Shown: positions 26,263 through 35,469, numbered from the stretch's first letter. The stretch: 64,000 bases of DNA from Flavobacteriales bacterium (GCA_027066365.1 JAMONV010000006.1:67532-131531), one strand, 5' to 3'. Numbers and translations are program-made. The notes: generated by a model from the letters alone, not told the origin.

Positions 26263-27505
26263 GAGAGTTGGCGGAAGATTTGAGTTGATTGTATTGATAC
26301 AAAATCGGATAAATCAAAACAAGAGAATACATCATATATTCCAAATTGTTTAATGAAAAAGTAAAAAGCATGTCAAAAAACAATAAAAAATAAATAATTA
26401 TTATTAAAACCGGGACTTTTCGTCTGAATATGGGTGCCGTGAGGAGCAAAAAATAGAAAAAGCTTCCTATGATTCCCAGTTCCACAATGGGATGTGGTAA
26501 ATAGGTGTCGGTTGTGGACAAATTTGCCCAGGCCATTTCATACCAATTGAATCCGCTTTCTTGATAATAAGGAGAATGATATTTGGTGGAGGCCGGACCG
26601 CCAAAAGCACCGATACCGCGACCGAAAAAGTTCAAATGCTTAATTTCGTCAAACATAACGCGGTATGATTCCGTCCGGGCGGTTTTCCCTTCAATAATAT
26701 ATGCTTGTAGGCGATATTCCATGTCTTGTACGAATTTTTTGGTTTGTTCGGGAAAATAGAAAGTGAGAATAATGGCAATCAATACAAGACCTGTTAAAAC
26801 CTTTAGGAGATGTCGTCTAAAAAAATACATGATTATTACCAAAACCGATACCATGGTTTTATATGACAATGCGGAAAGAAATCCCAATACGGATGTTCCT
26901 AGAACGATTTTGCGATATTTCCCTCTGTAAAATGCATATAAAATAAAGAAAGACACGGCATTCATAAAAGCGTAAAATGCAAATTCCGTCACCAAACCCG
27001 TACCTCGTAAAATACCTCCCATGGTGCGCGCATAATAGCGAACGTTGTTAATGCGATAATAATACCACTGATCAACACCTCGTATCCAATTATAGTAATT
27101 GACCAATTGAACAAGGAAATTGAGCACCACAAATATGGCAATAAATTTAATTACCAAGGGTAAATGTTTTCTGATACAATAACCGTAGAACAATGCGGCC
27201 ACCGAAAACATATAACGAATACCGTCTTCAATTCCCGCTTTGATATGAAAACTATGAAAAATGCCGTATATCCAAAAAGGTAAAAACAGTAGAAGTAAAA
27301 TTAACAGATTTCGATCGGTTTTACGGCATGTGATTACGTATATCGACATATATGCAAATGACGATAGTTTCAAGATCGTGCTGACGGAGTGATTTACATT
27401 GATAAATATTGCACCTAAATAGGTCAGAAAGAAAGGAAATAAAATCCCGAAGGATTTTAGTGGTGAAGTGCGAGGGTGTGTTGTGCTACTCTCAACTTTG
27501 AGCAT
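26237..27505 (-). CDS. O-antigen polymerase (Wzy-like)
   Basis: A 422-residue polytopic membrane protein with about 10-12 hydrophobic helices and a large periplasmic loop (about residues 265-335, with GRGIGAFGGPAS and HPIVELGIIGSFFY), as expected of a Wzy-type polymerase. Sequence conservation in this family is low, so the call rests on topology and context. The flippase precedes it with a 14-base overlap and the SGNH-like gene follows with a 26-base overlap. A second polymerase-like domain occurs in the fusion gene downstream, so one may polymerise and the other ligate the glycan. Confidence 0.75.
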   Translation of the reverse strand: MLKVESSTTHPRTSPLKSFGILFPFFLTYLGAIFINVNHSVSTILKLSSFAYMSIYVITCRKTDRNLLILLLLFLPFWIYGIFHSFHIKAGIEDGIRYMFSVAALFYGYCIRKHLPLVIKFIAIFVVLNFLVQLVNYYNWIRGVDQWYYYRINNVRYYARTMGGILRGTGLVTEFAFYAFMNAVSFFILYAFYRGKYRKIVLGTSVLGFLSALSYKTMVSVLVIIMYFFRRHLLKVLTGLVLIAIILTFYFPEQTKKFVQDMEYRLQAYIIEGKTARTESYRVMFDEIKHLNFFGRGIGAFGGPASTKYHSPYYQESGFNWYEMAWANLSTTDTYLPHPIVELGIIGSFFYFLLLTAPIFRRKVPVLIIIIYFLLFFDMLFTFSLNNLEYMMYSLVLIYPILYQYNQLKSSANSHENRISFS

Positions 27506-28760
27506 ATCGGTTTAAAATATATTTTGTAAAAATAAGCAATAATAACGTAGAAACCAGGCTTTGCAAAACAAAAGTCCAGGCAGTACCTTTCACACCGAAA
27601 TGCGAAATTAAATAATAAGCAACCGGGAACACGAATAATATAATTAATCCCGAAATCAAAGCGATGTATTTCATCTTGCCGAGGGTCAGGAAAACGGCGC
27701 CTTTCAGGGCAGCCAAGGCATTGATAAACCAACCGATTAACAACCACCGGAGCAAGGGCATGGCGCTATCATATTTCGATCCGAAAATCAAGCCGAGAAA
27801 CCACGGAAGGAAAATTATCAAAATCATAACGGCCAAGGCGGCAATAAAACCAAACCAATTTTCGAACTTTCTTAGTGTTTTCCGGTATGCAACCGGGTCG
27901 GTGACTTTGGAAGCCAATTTCGGAATGATGAATTGTTGAACACTGCTAGTGAAAATATTCAATCCTTGAACGATAATTAAAGCAAATGAATATTGACCGA
28001 ACAATACCCGATCGGTAATCAAATAATTGGTCATGAGATAACCGCCTTGCAATTTGATTTGATCCACGATTTGAGCCGTGAAAGCGTGTGTGGATAAATG
28101 CTTGAGGTGTTGTTTCAATCGGTCGGGAATGCCCGGATGAATCAGAGCGGAGAGACGTAATTGCAGGTCGTAGGACAGAAACAAAACAATGAGTGTCGTT
28201 GTGATAACGGATGAAAAAATGTATCCTTTCAGGTAGAAAAACCATGTCATGCTCAAAATGATGATGATGGAAAGCAATTTGCTATAAAAAACCAGCAAAC
28301 TAATGCGCTTGAACTCGTGCAGCGCTTGATAGTAGCGAATGAAAAATTGCAATATAACGGCAGGAACGATGATAAGGGCATACCGGCAAAACCAATCATT
28401 CAAGTATTCGTCCATGGAAATCAATCTTGCGAATCCCCATATTTCGGCGATGACAAAAATCAATAAAGAAAAAAGAATGATATAGCGGAGTGCATAATGA
28501 AAAACCTCTTTCATATGTTGGCGATAGCGTTCATCGGGGACAATTTTCAGAATGGCAAAAATCATTCCGCCACTGCCTAATACAATGCCAATGTTCACAT
28601 ACGTTTCAATGGTTTTGATCACACCGACATAATAGGGGGTCATGATTTTGGCAATGAGCAAATGTGCGGCAAACACAATTAATTGCACGGAATAATTGGA
28701 AACAATCAAATGAAAAAATCCTTTTTCCCGGAGTTTTTTGAGTTCGTTAGCGGGGTTCAT
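27492..28760 (-). CDS. Oligosaccharide flippase, Wzx/MOP family
   Basis: First gene of the minus-strand operon, 422 residues from ATG 28760; an in-frame TTG at 28814 would add 18 polar residues. It is a MOP-superfamily membrane protein with about 12 helices. It opens with a cytoplasmic KKLREKGFFHLIVSNYSVQLI and the IAKIMTPYYVGVIKTIETYV segment typical of flippases, and later has GQYSFALIIVQGLNIF and KLASKVTDP. It would translocate the undecaprenyl-linked unit built with WecG. It points away from the mnh operon; the 198 bases between them must hold both promoters. Confidence 0.85.
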   Translation of the reverse strand: MNPANELKKLREKGFFHLIVSNYSVQLIVFAAHLLIAKIMTPYYVGVIKTIETYVNIGIVLGSGGMIFAILKIVPDERYRQHMKEVFHYALRYIILFSLLIFVIAEIWGFARLISMDEYLNDWFCRYALIIVPAVILQFFIRYYQALHEFKRISLLVFYSKLLSIIIILSMTWFFYLKGYIFSSVITTTLIVLFLSYDLQLRLSALIHPGIPDRLKQHLKHLSTHAFTAQIVDQIKLQGGYLMTNYLITDRVLFGQYSFALIIVQGLNIFTSSVQQFIIPKLASKVTDPVAYRKTLRKFENWFGFIAALAVMILIIFLPWFLGLIFGSKYDSAMPLLRWLLIGWFINALAALKGAVFLTLGKMKYIALISGLIILFVFPVAYYLISHFGVKGTAWTFVLQSLVSTLLLLIFTKYILNRYAQS

Positions 28761-28934
28761 CGGGCTTTGATATGTTACGGTTTCAAATTTCCGGTTTTTA
28801 TCCCGAACGGACAAACCGAACGATTATTATCCATTGGAAAATGATTTATGCCGGATGTCATTTTTTGTTTAAACATTCGTTGATTTTAGCGTAAAAATAT
28901 GATTTTTAGCATAAGTTCTCGATGAAGCGGTTTT

Positions 28935-28942
28935 TACATTTG
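28935..28942 (+). promoter_or_regulatory. -7 element for the mnh/mbx-like operon
   Basis: TACATTTG fits TAnnTTTG and ends 16 bases before ATG 28959. A TTC at 28916-28918 is the nearest -33 candidate, with a 16-base spacer, so the promoter is imperfect. It is the only candidate I see for the whole 13-gene operon. Confidence 0.4.
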
Positions 28943-28958
28943 AAACAAATATTTCCGG

Positions 28959-29468
28959 ATGAAAAAACAATCGATAAGATTCAAAAATTACTTTTATACC
29001 TTTACATTATTGTGGCTTTTATGGTATGCATTTACCACCAGCCTTCAACCGGCAGAACTGACCGTTGGAGCCGTATTATCGCTTTTCGTTGCATGGATAA
29101 CGGTGAAATATTTCGATTGTTGCGATCCGATTTTAATTTATCCGGGGCGTATTGTTTATTTTGTCGGATATTTCTTTGTTTTCTTGCGGGCATTGATCAA
29201 AGCCAATTTCGACGTAGCGCGGCGCGTGATTAATCCCAAACTGCCGATTAATCCCGGTATTGTCAAATTCGAGAGCAAACTGCATAACCGTTTTGCCAAA
29301 ATGGTGCTGGCCAACAGTATCACGCTTACGCCGGGTACCTTGACCGTGGACGTTATCGGCAACACGTTTTATATCCACTGGATCGACGTGAAGGGAGGCG
29401 ATCCGGAAACGGCTTACAAGGAAATAGCCGAACCTTTTGAACGCATTTTACTAAAAATATACGGATGA
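28959..29468 (+). CDS. mnhE: MnhE/MrpE-like antiporter subunit (MbxA position)
   Basis: A 169-residue membrane protein of the MrpE/MnhE family, with two or three N-terminal helices and the conserved cytoplasmic block NSITLTPGTLTVDVIGNTFYIHWIDV. In Mrp antiporters and in the MBH/MBX family this subunit belongs to the sodium-translocating module. It overlaps mnhF by 4 bases and heads the operon, the same position as in archaeal mbh and mbx clusters. Confidence 0.92.
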   Translation: MKKQSIRFKNYFYTFTLLWLLWYAFTTSLQPAELTVGAVLSLFVAWITVKYFDCCDPILIYPGRIVYFVGYFFVFLRALIKANFDVARRVINPKLPINPGIVKFESKLHNRFAKMVLANSITLTPGTLTVDVIGNTFYIHWIDVKGGDPETAYKEIAEPFERILLKIYG

Positions 29469-29725
29469 CAGCAATCGTAATCAATATCGCCTTGATGCTT
29501 ATCGGAACCGCCGCCTTCATCGGGCTGTTGCGGTTTGTGAAAGGACCTACCGCCGCCGACCGTGCCGTGGCGTCCGACACACTGTCGGTCATCGGTATAG
29601 CGGGATTGGTACTATTGGCTTATGTATTTCGCCGCTACATTTACACCGACTTGGCGCTGGTGTATGCGGTCCTGGGATTTATCGGAATAATCGTCATTGC
29701 ACGCTTCATAGAGCGGGCATTATAA
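29465..29725 (+). CDS. mnhF: MnhF/MrpF-like antiporter subunit
   Basis: An 86-residue protein with three membrane helices. It has the family block VKGPTAADRAVASDTLS between helices 1 and 2 and a YTDLALVYAVLGFIGIIVIARF end. It is a small subunit of the Mrp-type cation module, second in order as in mbh/mbx/mbs clusters, and it overlaps mnhE by 4 bases. Confidence 0.92.
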   Translation: MTAIVINIALMLIGTAAFIGLLRFVKGPTAADRAVASDTLSVIGIAGLVLLAYVFRRYIYTDLALVYAVLGFIGIIVIARFIERAL

Positions 29726-29735
29726 TATATAAGTT

Positions 29736-30116
29736 ATGGAAACCGTATTACTCATTCTGCACTACGCCGGCCTGTTCCTGATACTGCTGGGAAGCGTGTT
29801 CCTGTTTCTGGGCGCTTTGGGCATTTACAGGATGCCGGATTTGTATAACCGCCTGCAAGCCGGCACCAAGGCAAGTACTTTGGGCGCCATGAGCACCATA
29901 TTGGGCGTGGGCTTGATCCAGCCGTCGTGGTTTATCAAGCTGTTTATTATCGTCATATTCATTGCCTTGGCCAATCCGCTGAGTTCGCATGCACTGGCGC
30001 GAGCGTCCTACAAGGCGGGCGTCAAACCGATTATCACGTCGGATACGGACGAATATGCCGCCGTGGCCGACGAAGCGGGCAGACCGAAAACCGAAAAAAA
30101 CACGCAAACGCTATGA
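29736..30116 (+). CDS. mnhG: MnhG/MrpG-like antiporter subunit
   Basis: A 126-residue membrane protein of the MnhG family with three helices and the typical GALGIYRMPDLYNRLQAGTKAS loop region and LANPLSSHALARASYKAG after helix 3. A polar C-terminal tail of about 25 residues follows. Its stop overlaps the next gene's start (ATGA). It belongs to the cation-translocating module. Confidence 0.92.
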   Translation: METVLLILHYAGLFLILLGSVFLFLGALGIYRMPDLYNRLQAGTKASTLGAMSTILGVGLIQPSWFIKLFIIVIFIALANPLSSHALARASYKAGVKPIITSDTDEYAAVADEAGRPKTEKNTQTL

Positions 30117-30406
30117 TATTCATCGTTTTTTTGGTCATTATGGCCGTCATCCTGATTGCCGCCGCCGTGTATTCGGTGGTGCAAAAGGACTTGCTATACG
30201 CCGTACTGGGAACGGGCGTGGTGAGCCTGGTGCTCTCGGTGTTTTTCTACTTGCTGCAAGCGCCTGACGTGGCCATTACCGAAGCGGCCATAGGCATCGC
30301 CTTAACCACCATTATCTTTATCATCACCATTCGCAACACCACGCGCGACGAAGACAAATACTCCGAAGACTTGATTAACCGCTTTAAACCGGAAGAAGAT
30401 GCTTAA
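30113..30406 (+). CDS. DUF4040 subunit (MbhD/MbxD-like, MrpA C-terminal type)
   Basis: A 97-residue protein with three membrane helices, corresponding to the DUF4040 piece that is part of MrpA in Mrp antiporters and a separate subunit in MBH/MBX complexes. The helix 2-3 region SVFFYLLQAPDVAITEAAIGIA, with its conserved acidic residues, is intact. The start is ATG 30113, overlapping the mnhG stop. It overlaps the next gene by 8 bases. Confidence 0.88.
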   Translation: MIFIVFLVIMAVILIAAAVYSVVQKDLLYAVLGTGVVSLVLSVFFYLLQAPDVAITEAAIGIALTTIIFIITIRNTTRDEDKYSEDLINRFKPEEDA

Positions 30407-31139
30407 AAAAATATTCGTATTGTTTCTGCTCACCGTAACGGGCGTGGCGCTTTGGCAAAGCTTTCGCCATGCGCCTTTCGGCGAAAACCGTGTGGGTGAC
30501 GTGGAAAATCCCGAAACCGTATCGGCCTTTTACCTGAAACATTCGCCGGAGACATTGCACACGGCCAACAGCGTAACGGCCATTGTGGTGAATTTCCGTG
30601 GTTTCGATACCTTGGGCGAAGTAACCGTCTTGTTCCTGGCCGCCACCGGCTTGGCAAGCATACTCTACCGCCGCAAGGAAGACGAGGAGGAAGAAGGCGG
30701 CCACCTGCCGGTGCGTGTCAAACTCAAATCGTCCACCTTGGTGCGCACGGGCGCCAAAATCCTTTTCCCGTTGATTTTGCTCTTGGGCATTTACGTGTTC
30801 GTTCACGGACACCTGACGCCGGGCGGGGGCTTCCAAGGAGGCGCCATTATTGCCACGGGATTTTTGCTCATGTTTATCACCTATAAACGATTTAACGTCA
30901 ATCACAAAATCATGGTTTGGCTGGAAAGCCTGTCGGGATTGGCGTTTGTGTTGATCGGCCTTTACGGGCTGGTGGCTTACGGTTCGTTCCTGCAAAACAT
31001 TCCTTGGACGGGCCGCCTGAACGATTTGATCAGCGGTGGACTTATCCCGTTGATTTACATATTTATCGGTATCAAAGTGGCTACCGAATTGACCAATGTC
31101 CTGGACACCTTGATGAACACCAAACCGCGTAAGAAATGA
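30399..31139 (+). CDS. MbxE-MnhB fusion subunit
   Basis: A 246-residue protein joining two subunits that are separate in archaeal complexes. Residues 1 to about 90 resemble the MbhE/MbxE piece: one helix, then a periplasmic stretch with TANSVTAIVVNFRGFDTLGE, then a second helix. From about residue 108 it is MnhB, with VRTGAKILFPLILLLGIYVFVHGHLTPGGGFQGG. An acidic linker (RRKEDEEEEGG) joins them. The conserved His and Gly-rich block of MnhB is intact. It overlaps mnhC by 4 bases. Confidence 0.85.
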   Translation: MLKKIFVLFLLTVTGVALWQSFRHAPFGENRVGDVENPETVSAFYLKHSPETLHTANSVTAIVVNFRGFDTLGEVTVLFLAATGLASILYRRKEDEEEEGGHLPVRVKLKSSTLVRTGAKILFPLILLLGIYVFVHGHLTPGGGFQGGAIIATGFLLMFITYKRFNVNHKIMVWLESLSGLAFVLIGLYGLVAYGSFLQNIPWTGRLNDLISGGLIPLIYIFIGIKVATELTNVLDTLMNTKPRKK

Positions 31140-31528
31140 ACAGTTTTCAAGAAGTATTTATCCGGTATCGCGAATTGATGGAAATCGCCGTGTACGGCGT
31201 GGCCATTTTGCTGATATTCATCGGCCTGTATGCCGTATTGACCAAAAAACACTTGGTGAAGGTGGTCATCGGGCTGTCCATTATGGATGCAGGCGTCAAC
31301 CTGCTGTTTGTGGGCGTGGGCTACATTACCAACCATACGGCGCCTATCTTTTCGCCGGGCTACGAGGATGCGGCGGACAAAATGGTGGATCCCGTTCCGC
31401 AGGCATTGGTGCTCACGGCCATTGTGATAGGCTTTGCTGTAACGGCCTTGGCTCTTTCGTTGGTTATCCGGTTATATCGTCATCATAAAACCGCAAATAT
31501 CGAACAATTAAACTCATTGCGATGGTAA
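31136..31528 (+). CDS. mnhC: MnhC/NuoK-like subunit
   Basis: A 130-residue protein with three membrane helices, homologous to MrpC and NuoK. Helix 2 carries KKHLVKVVIGLSIMDAGVNLLFVGVGY, and VDPVPQALVLTAIVIGFAVTALALSL is the conserved helix 3 block. It forms part of the ion path linking the antiporter-like pumps. It overlaps neighbours on both sides (ATGA and a 7-base overlap). Confidence 0.92.
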   Translation: MNSFQEVFIRYRELMEIAVYGVAILLIFIGLYAVLTKKHLVKVVIGLSIMDAGVNLLFVGVGYITNHTAPIFSPGYEDAADKMVDPVPQALVLTAIVIGFAVTALALSLVIRLYRHHKTANIEQLNSLRW

Positions 31529-33003
31529 TCAGTCCCGTTCATTATATCGTAGCACCGCTGGCCGCAGCTTTTTTTATTCCGCTGCTCAACAAATTATATG
31601 ACGACGCGGCGCGAGTGGTTCCCGGCATTGTGTTGGGCTATTTGGTGGTAGTGTCGGCCGTGCTGGTGCCGCAAGTGTTGTATAACGGTCCCATTACGGA
31701 AATCATTGCCGGCTGGCGGCCGCCGTTCGGTATCAACCTGGTGATGACGCCTTTTTCGGCCATATTGGCCCTACTGGTGTCGTTTATGGCTTTTGTGATT
31801 TGGCTCTACGGTTTCCGTTTTCGCCGCACCTTGAAAGGCGGCGTGGTGATGTATTACGAAATCCTGCAAATGATGATGACCGCCGGTGCACTGGGAATCA
31901 TCCTGACGGGCGACCTGTTCAACATGTTCGTCTTTGTGGAAATCGCGGGCATTACGGCCATTTCGCTGTCGGCTTTCTACCGTGACCGCGACGGCGCCGA
32001 AGCGGGCTTCAAATATATGTTATTGGGCAGTCTGGCATCGGTGTTCCTGCTTTTGGGTATACTGCTGCTCTACACGCAAACGCATTCGCTCAATATGGCA
32101 CAAATCGCCGAACGCATGCCGGCCGTGGCGCAAGGTGTGAAGATTATAGCGTTGATTTTCCTGCTGGTGTCCCTGGGCATCGAAGCCGAAATGTTTCCGC
32201 TCAACAGCTGGGCGCCGGACGCTTATTCGCAAGCGCCTTCGCCTACGAGTGCGGCCTTTGCGGCGGTGCTGGGCGTGGCGGCCGTGTATGCCTTGGCTCG
32301 TGTGAGCTACACCTTGTTTGATGCGCAATCGGTGAGTATGTTCCTGATGGTCATGGGCTTTCTGACCATGTTTTTTGCCGAAACGGCGGCCATTGCACAA
32401 ACCGACCTGAAACGCATGCTGGCCTATTCGAGCATGGGGCAAATGGGCCTGGTGATGGTGGCGCTGGGCATCGGCAACGAAACGGCTTTGTTCGGGGCAT
32501 TGTTCCTGATTATCAACCATGCCGTTATCAAAGCATTGCTCTTTATGACAGGCAGTTATTTTATTTACAATAACAACTCCAAACGCCTGGTGGCGCTCAA
32601 TGGTATTCACAAGCGCTTGCCGTATGTGTCGTTCCTGTTTTCGCTGGGCGCATTGGCCATCATCGGTTTTCCGCCTTTTTCGGGCTTTTGGAGCAAGTTC
32701 TACATTCTGTCGGGCGCGGCCAAGCGCGAATTGTTGCCGCTCATCATCGGTATTTTGGCCATTACCATTGTGGAAATGACCTATTACCTGCGCGTCATCG
32801 GACGGATTTATTTCGGTAAGGAAGAAACCGAACCGGCATCGCACAAGCCGAGCATCAACGCCTTGGTGGCCATGACGTCCCTGGCGGTGATTATCGTGGT
32901 GTTGGGGCTCTATCCCGGCCTGATTTCCGGTTATCTGCACAAGGCAAGCATGTTCTTGCTGGATAAACAGGCTTATATTCAAAACGTATTAAGTGTAAAA
33001 TAA
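31522..33003 (+). CDS. mnhD: MnhD/NuoN-like antiporter pump subunit
   Basis: A 493-residue polytopic pump subunit of about 14 helices. The conserved helix-5 glutamate is in DLFNMFVFVEIAGITAISL. The helix-7 region is SLGIEAEMFPLNSWAPDAYSQAPSPTSAAFA, and QTDLKRMLAYSSMGQMGLV and GFPPFSGFWSKFYIL are also present. It belongs to the shared antiporter core of Mrp, MBH/MBX and complex I. This is the first of two large pumps in the operon; its stop overlaps the start of the second by one base. Confidence 0.93.
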   Translation: MVISPVHYIVAPLAAAFFIPLLNKLYDDAARVVPGIVLGYLVVVSAVLVPQVLYNGPITEIIAGWRPPFGINLVMTPFSAILALLVSFMAFVIWLYGFRFRRTLKGGVVMYYEILQMMMTAGALGIILTGDLFNMFVFVEIAGITAISLSAFYRDRDGAEAGFKYMLLGSLASVFLLLGILLLYTQTHSLNMAQIAERMPAVAQGVKIIALIFLLVSLGIEAEMFPLNSWAPDAYSQAPSPTSAAFAAVLGVAAVYALARVSYTLFDAQSVSMFLMVMGFLTMFFAETAAIAQTDLKRMLAYSSMGQMGLVMVALGIGNETALFGALFLIINHAVIKALLFMTGSYFIYNNNSKRLVALNGIHKRLPYVSFLFSLGALAIIGFPPFSGFWSKFYILSGAAKRELLPLIIGILAITIVEMTYYLRVIGRIYFGKEETEPASHKPSINALVAMTSLAVIIVVLGLYPGLISGYLHKASMFLLDKQAYIQNVLSVK

Positions 33004-34844
33004 TGGATATCTACGTAGCATTATTGATATTGTTCGGCGGCGCCTTAGTAGCCTTTTTTATCGACGACCTGAACCGGCGATGGACAGGACCGGTGGCTTT
33101 GGCTTTTGCCTTGGCGGCGGCCGTGGCTTTTGCCTTGACGCCTGAGGGCCAACACTTACGCCTGTCGATCCTGGGCTTCGACTTGCATTGGCAACAGGAT
33201 TCGGCGGCGCGCTTTTTCGGATGGATTGTGCTGGGACTGACGGTGCTTGCTTTAATCTATTCGGTCAAATATATGGAAGGCAAGGCGCGTTTGGGCTATT
33301 TTTATGCGGTTTTCCTGATGAGTGCCGGTGGCATGCTGGGCGTGTCGGTGAGCCGCGACCTGATTTCGTTTTTTGTGTTTTGGGAAATCATGACTTGGAC
33401 GTCGTTTCTGCTGGCCATTTATAATGCCTACTACGGCGTGGAAACCAAGGGCATCAAATACATTATTTTCAGTTCCATAGGTGCCTATGCCATGCTGACT
33501 GCCATTGTGATGGCGGGGCATTATTACCACACCTACGATCTAGCCGATCTGTGGCAGGCCGGAGCGTTTTCGTTCCGTAGCTATTGGTATATTCCCGCTT
33601 CCCTGATGCTGGGATTTGCTGTAAAGGCGGCGGTGGTGCCGTTCCACGTTTGGGCGCCGGACGTATATGCCAAAACGCCGATGTCGTTTACCACCGTATT
33701 TTCGGGCGCCATGTCCAAAATGGGCGTCTTGGGCCTGCTTGTGGTGCTTACGGGCCTTTATGCCGGCGGCGGCGACGGTATGTTCTGGTTCCGCTGGATT
33801 TTGGGCTGGCTGGGCGGTATCACGGCGGTGGCGGGCACATTGCAAGCCATTCGCCAAAACGATGCCAAGTATTTGCTGGCCTATTCGTCGGTGGCGCAAT
33901 TGGGCTATATCGTAACGGCCTTGGCCACGGGCACGCGCCTGGGATTGATGGCGGCGCTGTATTTGGCCGTGTTGCATGCGGCTTTTAAGGGCGCGCTGTT
34001 TATGGTGGCGGGCGCGGTGGAAAAACAAGCCGGCACTACGGATTTTCGTGAAATTTCGGGCTTGATCAAACGCATGCCTTGGACCTTCTTTGTGGCGTTG
34101 GTGTCGGTGATTTCGTTGGCGGGCGTGCCGCCGTTGGGCGGTTTTGTGGGCAAATGGTTGCTCTACGAAAGCCTGATTACCGAAACGCACAGTTATTTCC
34201 TGGTGATTGTGATATTTTTCTCGTCTACGGCCGCCTTTTTGTATGCCTACCGCTTCCTGTTCGGGCTGTTCCTGGGACAAGCCGAAGAGGAAATCAAGCA
34301 GGTGAAGGAAGCGTCGTGGTGGATGCTGCTGCCGATGCTGGTTTTGGCGGCGGTGTCGATCGTAACGGGCATGTATCCCGGATTGATATTTAAGCCGGCT
34401 GCCGACGTGCTGGCCGGATGGGGCTTGCCGGTGCCGGATTGGCATATGAGCATCTTGCTGAATAGATGGGGCAATCAAGTGGATTTGGTTACCGTCGGCT
34501 CTACGGTGGGCGTCGTGTTTGTGCTGGTGGCTATTTACATTACGTTGAAAGGCCGCAAGACCACCAAGTGGGTCAGCACGAAGGATATTTCCACGTCGGG
34601 CGAAATTCCGTCGCCGCAAGACAACCTGACCTTCCAACGGGGCTTTTTCAAACCGTTCGAACGGGCTATCGGCCGTCTGTATGATTGGGACGCCAACGGC
34701 ATTTGGGAAGATTTGGGCGCGGCGTTGGAGGCGTTTTTCGGTTTTGTACGTAAAATCTACACGGGGAATGCGCAGACGTATGCGTTGTATGTGATTGTGT
34801 TTTTGGTTGTTTTGTTGATTTTTGCTAGGAGAATATTTGGGTAA
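33003..34844 (+). CDS. NuoL/MnhA-type second pump subunit (MbxH'-like)
   Basis: A 613-residue antiporter-like pump, the second large one. Conserved blocks are FFVFWEIMTWTSFLLAIY (helix-5 Glu), KAAVVPFHVWAPDVYAKTPM, NDAKYLLAYSSVAQLGYI and GVPPLGGFVGKWLLY. The C-terminus adds about 110 residues after the core: a polar stretch with TFQRGFFKPFERAIGRLYDW and a final helix, reminiscent of an extended lateral arm. Two such pumps distinguish MBX/MBS-type from MBH-type complexes, which have one. The gene ends at 34844, right before the first repeat-filled gap. Confidence 0.92.
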   Translation: MDIYVALLILFGGALVAFFIDDLNRRWTGPVALAFALAAAVAFALTPEGQHLRLSILGFDLHWQQDSAARFFGWIVLGLTVLALIYSVKYMEGKARLGYFYAVFLMSAGGMLGVSVSRDLISFFVFWEIMTWTSFLLAIYNAYYGVETKGIKYIIFSSIGAYAMLTAIVMAGHYYHTYDLADLWQAGAFSFRSYWYIPASLMLGFAVKAAVVPFHVWAPDVYAKTPMSFTTVFSGAMSKMGVLGLLVVLTGLYAGGGDGMFWFRWILGWLGGITAVAGTLQAIRQNDAKYLLAYSSVAQLGYIVTALATGTRLGLMAALYLAVLHAAFKGALFMVAGAVEKQAGTTDFREISGLIKRMPWTFFVALVSVISLAGVPPLGGFVGKWLLYESLITETHSYFLVIVIFFSSTAAFLYAYRFLFGLFLGQAEEEIKQVKEASWWMLLPMLVLAAVSIVTGMYPGLIFKPAADVLAGWGLPVPDWHMSILLNRWGNQVDLVTVGSTVGVVFVLVAIYITLKGRKTTKWVSTKDISTSGEIPSPQDNLTFQRGFFKPFERAIGRLYDWDANGIWEDLGAALEAFFGFVRKIYTGNAQTYALYVIVFLVVLLIFARRIFG

Positions 34845-34846
34845 AT

Positions 34847-34939
34847 GTTGTTGAATAGTTGAATAGTTGAATAGTTGAATAGTTGAATAGATGAAGGAAT
34901 GTTGTTGTATAGTTGAAAAGTTGAAAAGTTGAAAAGATG
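34847..34939 (+). repeat. Tandem 8-mer repeat (GTTGAATA / GTTGAAAA)
   Basis: About five units of GTTGAATA, an interruption, then about three of GTTGAAAA fill the start of the gap after the second pump gene. The same word occurs inverted at 35470-35500, beyond the four-helix-bundle gene, so that gene lies between inverted copies. Related units recur near 37172, 38554 and 40091, always in gaps of this operon. Confidence 0.9.
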
Positions 34940-35012
34940 AGGGGGATGGGAAATTGTTTAACTATGATTGAAAAAGTAAAAAGAGAAAATAATAATCAAT
35001 AAAAAAATAAAG

Positions 35013-35405
35013 ATGCCTAATCAAAATAAGCCATATCGCTTTACTTTCGAGAAATTGGATGTATGGTGGAATGCTATTGCATTGGGCAAATTGGTTTATA
35101 AAATTACCAATGATTTTCCCAGGGAAGAAAGATATTCGTTTACCGATCAAGTGCGGCGAAGTGCGGTGTCCGTTTCATCCAATATAGCCGAAGGAAGCGG
35201 CAAGTCAAGTACCAAAGAGCAATCGCGATTTCTCAATATGGCTTATTCCAGTCTAATGGAATTAATGAGCCAACTTATGCTGGCCAAAGAATTGAATTAT
35301 ATTAATGATGAACATCTTATGGAAGTGAGAGAAAAAATTATCCATATTGCCAACCAATTGAACAATTTGAATAAATATTATCAAAATCGAACCAAAACCA
35401 AATAA
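35013..35405 (+). CDS. Four-helix bundle protein (23S rRNA IVS / TIGR02436 family)
   Basis: A 130-residue helical protein of the S23/intervening-sequence four-helix bundle family: FTFEKLDVWWNAIALG at the start, FPREERYSFTDQVRRSAVSVSSNIAEG as signature, then KEQSRFLNMAYSSLMELMSQ. The family is related in fold to the Avd proteins of diversity-generating retroelements, but no reverse transcriptase or template repeat is nearby. The gene is AT-rich, unlike the complex genes around it, and is bounded by the same 8-mer repeat in opposite orientations. It sits in the operon between the second pump and the NuoH-like subunit and looks inserted. Function unknown. Confidence 0.85.
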   Translation: MPNQNKPYRFTFEKLDVWWNAIALGKLVYKITNDFPREERYSFTDQVRRSAVSVSSNIAEGSGKSSTKEQSRFLNMAYSSLMELMSQLMLAKELNYINDEHLMEVREKIIHIANQLNNLNKYYQNRTKTK

Positions 35406-35469
35406 GGATGAAAAAACAAAATCCAAACATACCAATAAACCAGTCGAACAAATTATCAAAAAATAATCT

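Noticed and set aside
32020-34637. Long minus-strand frames antisense to the two pump genes
   Set aside because: They are His/Arg/Gln-rich shadows created by the GC-rich codons of strong plus-strand membrane protein genes.
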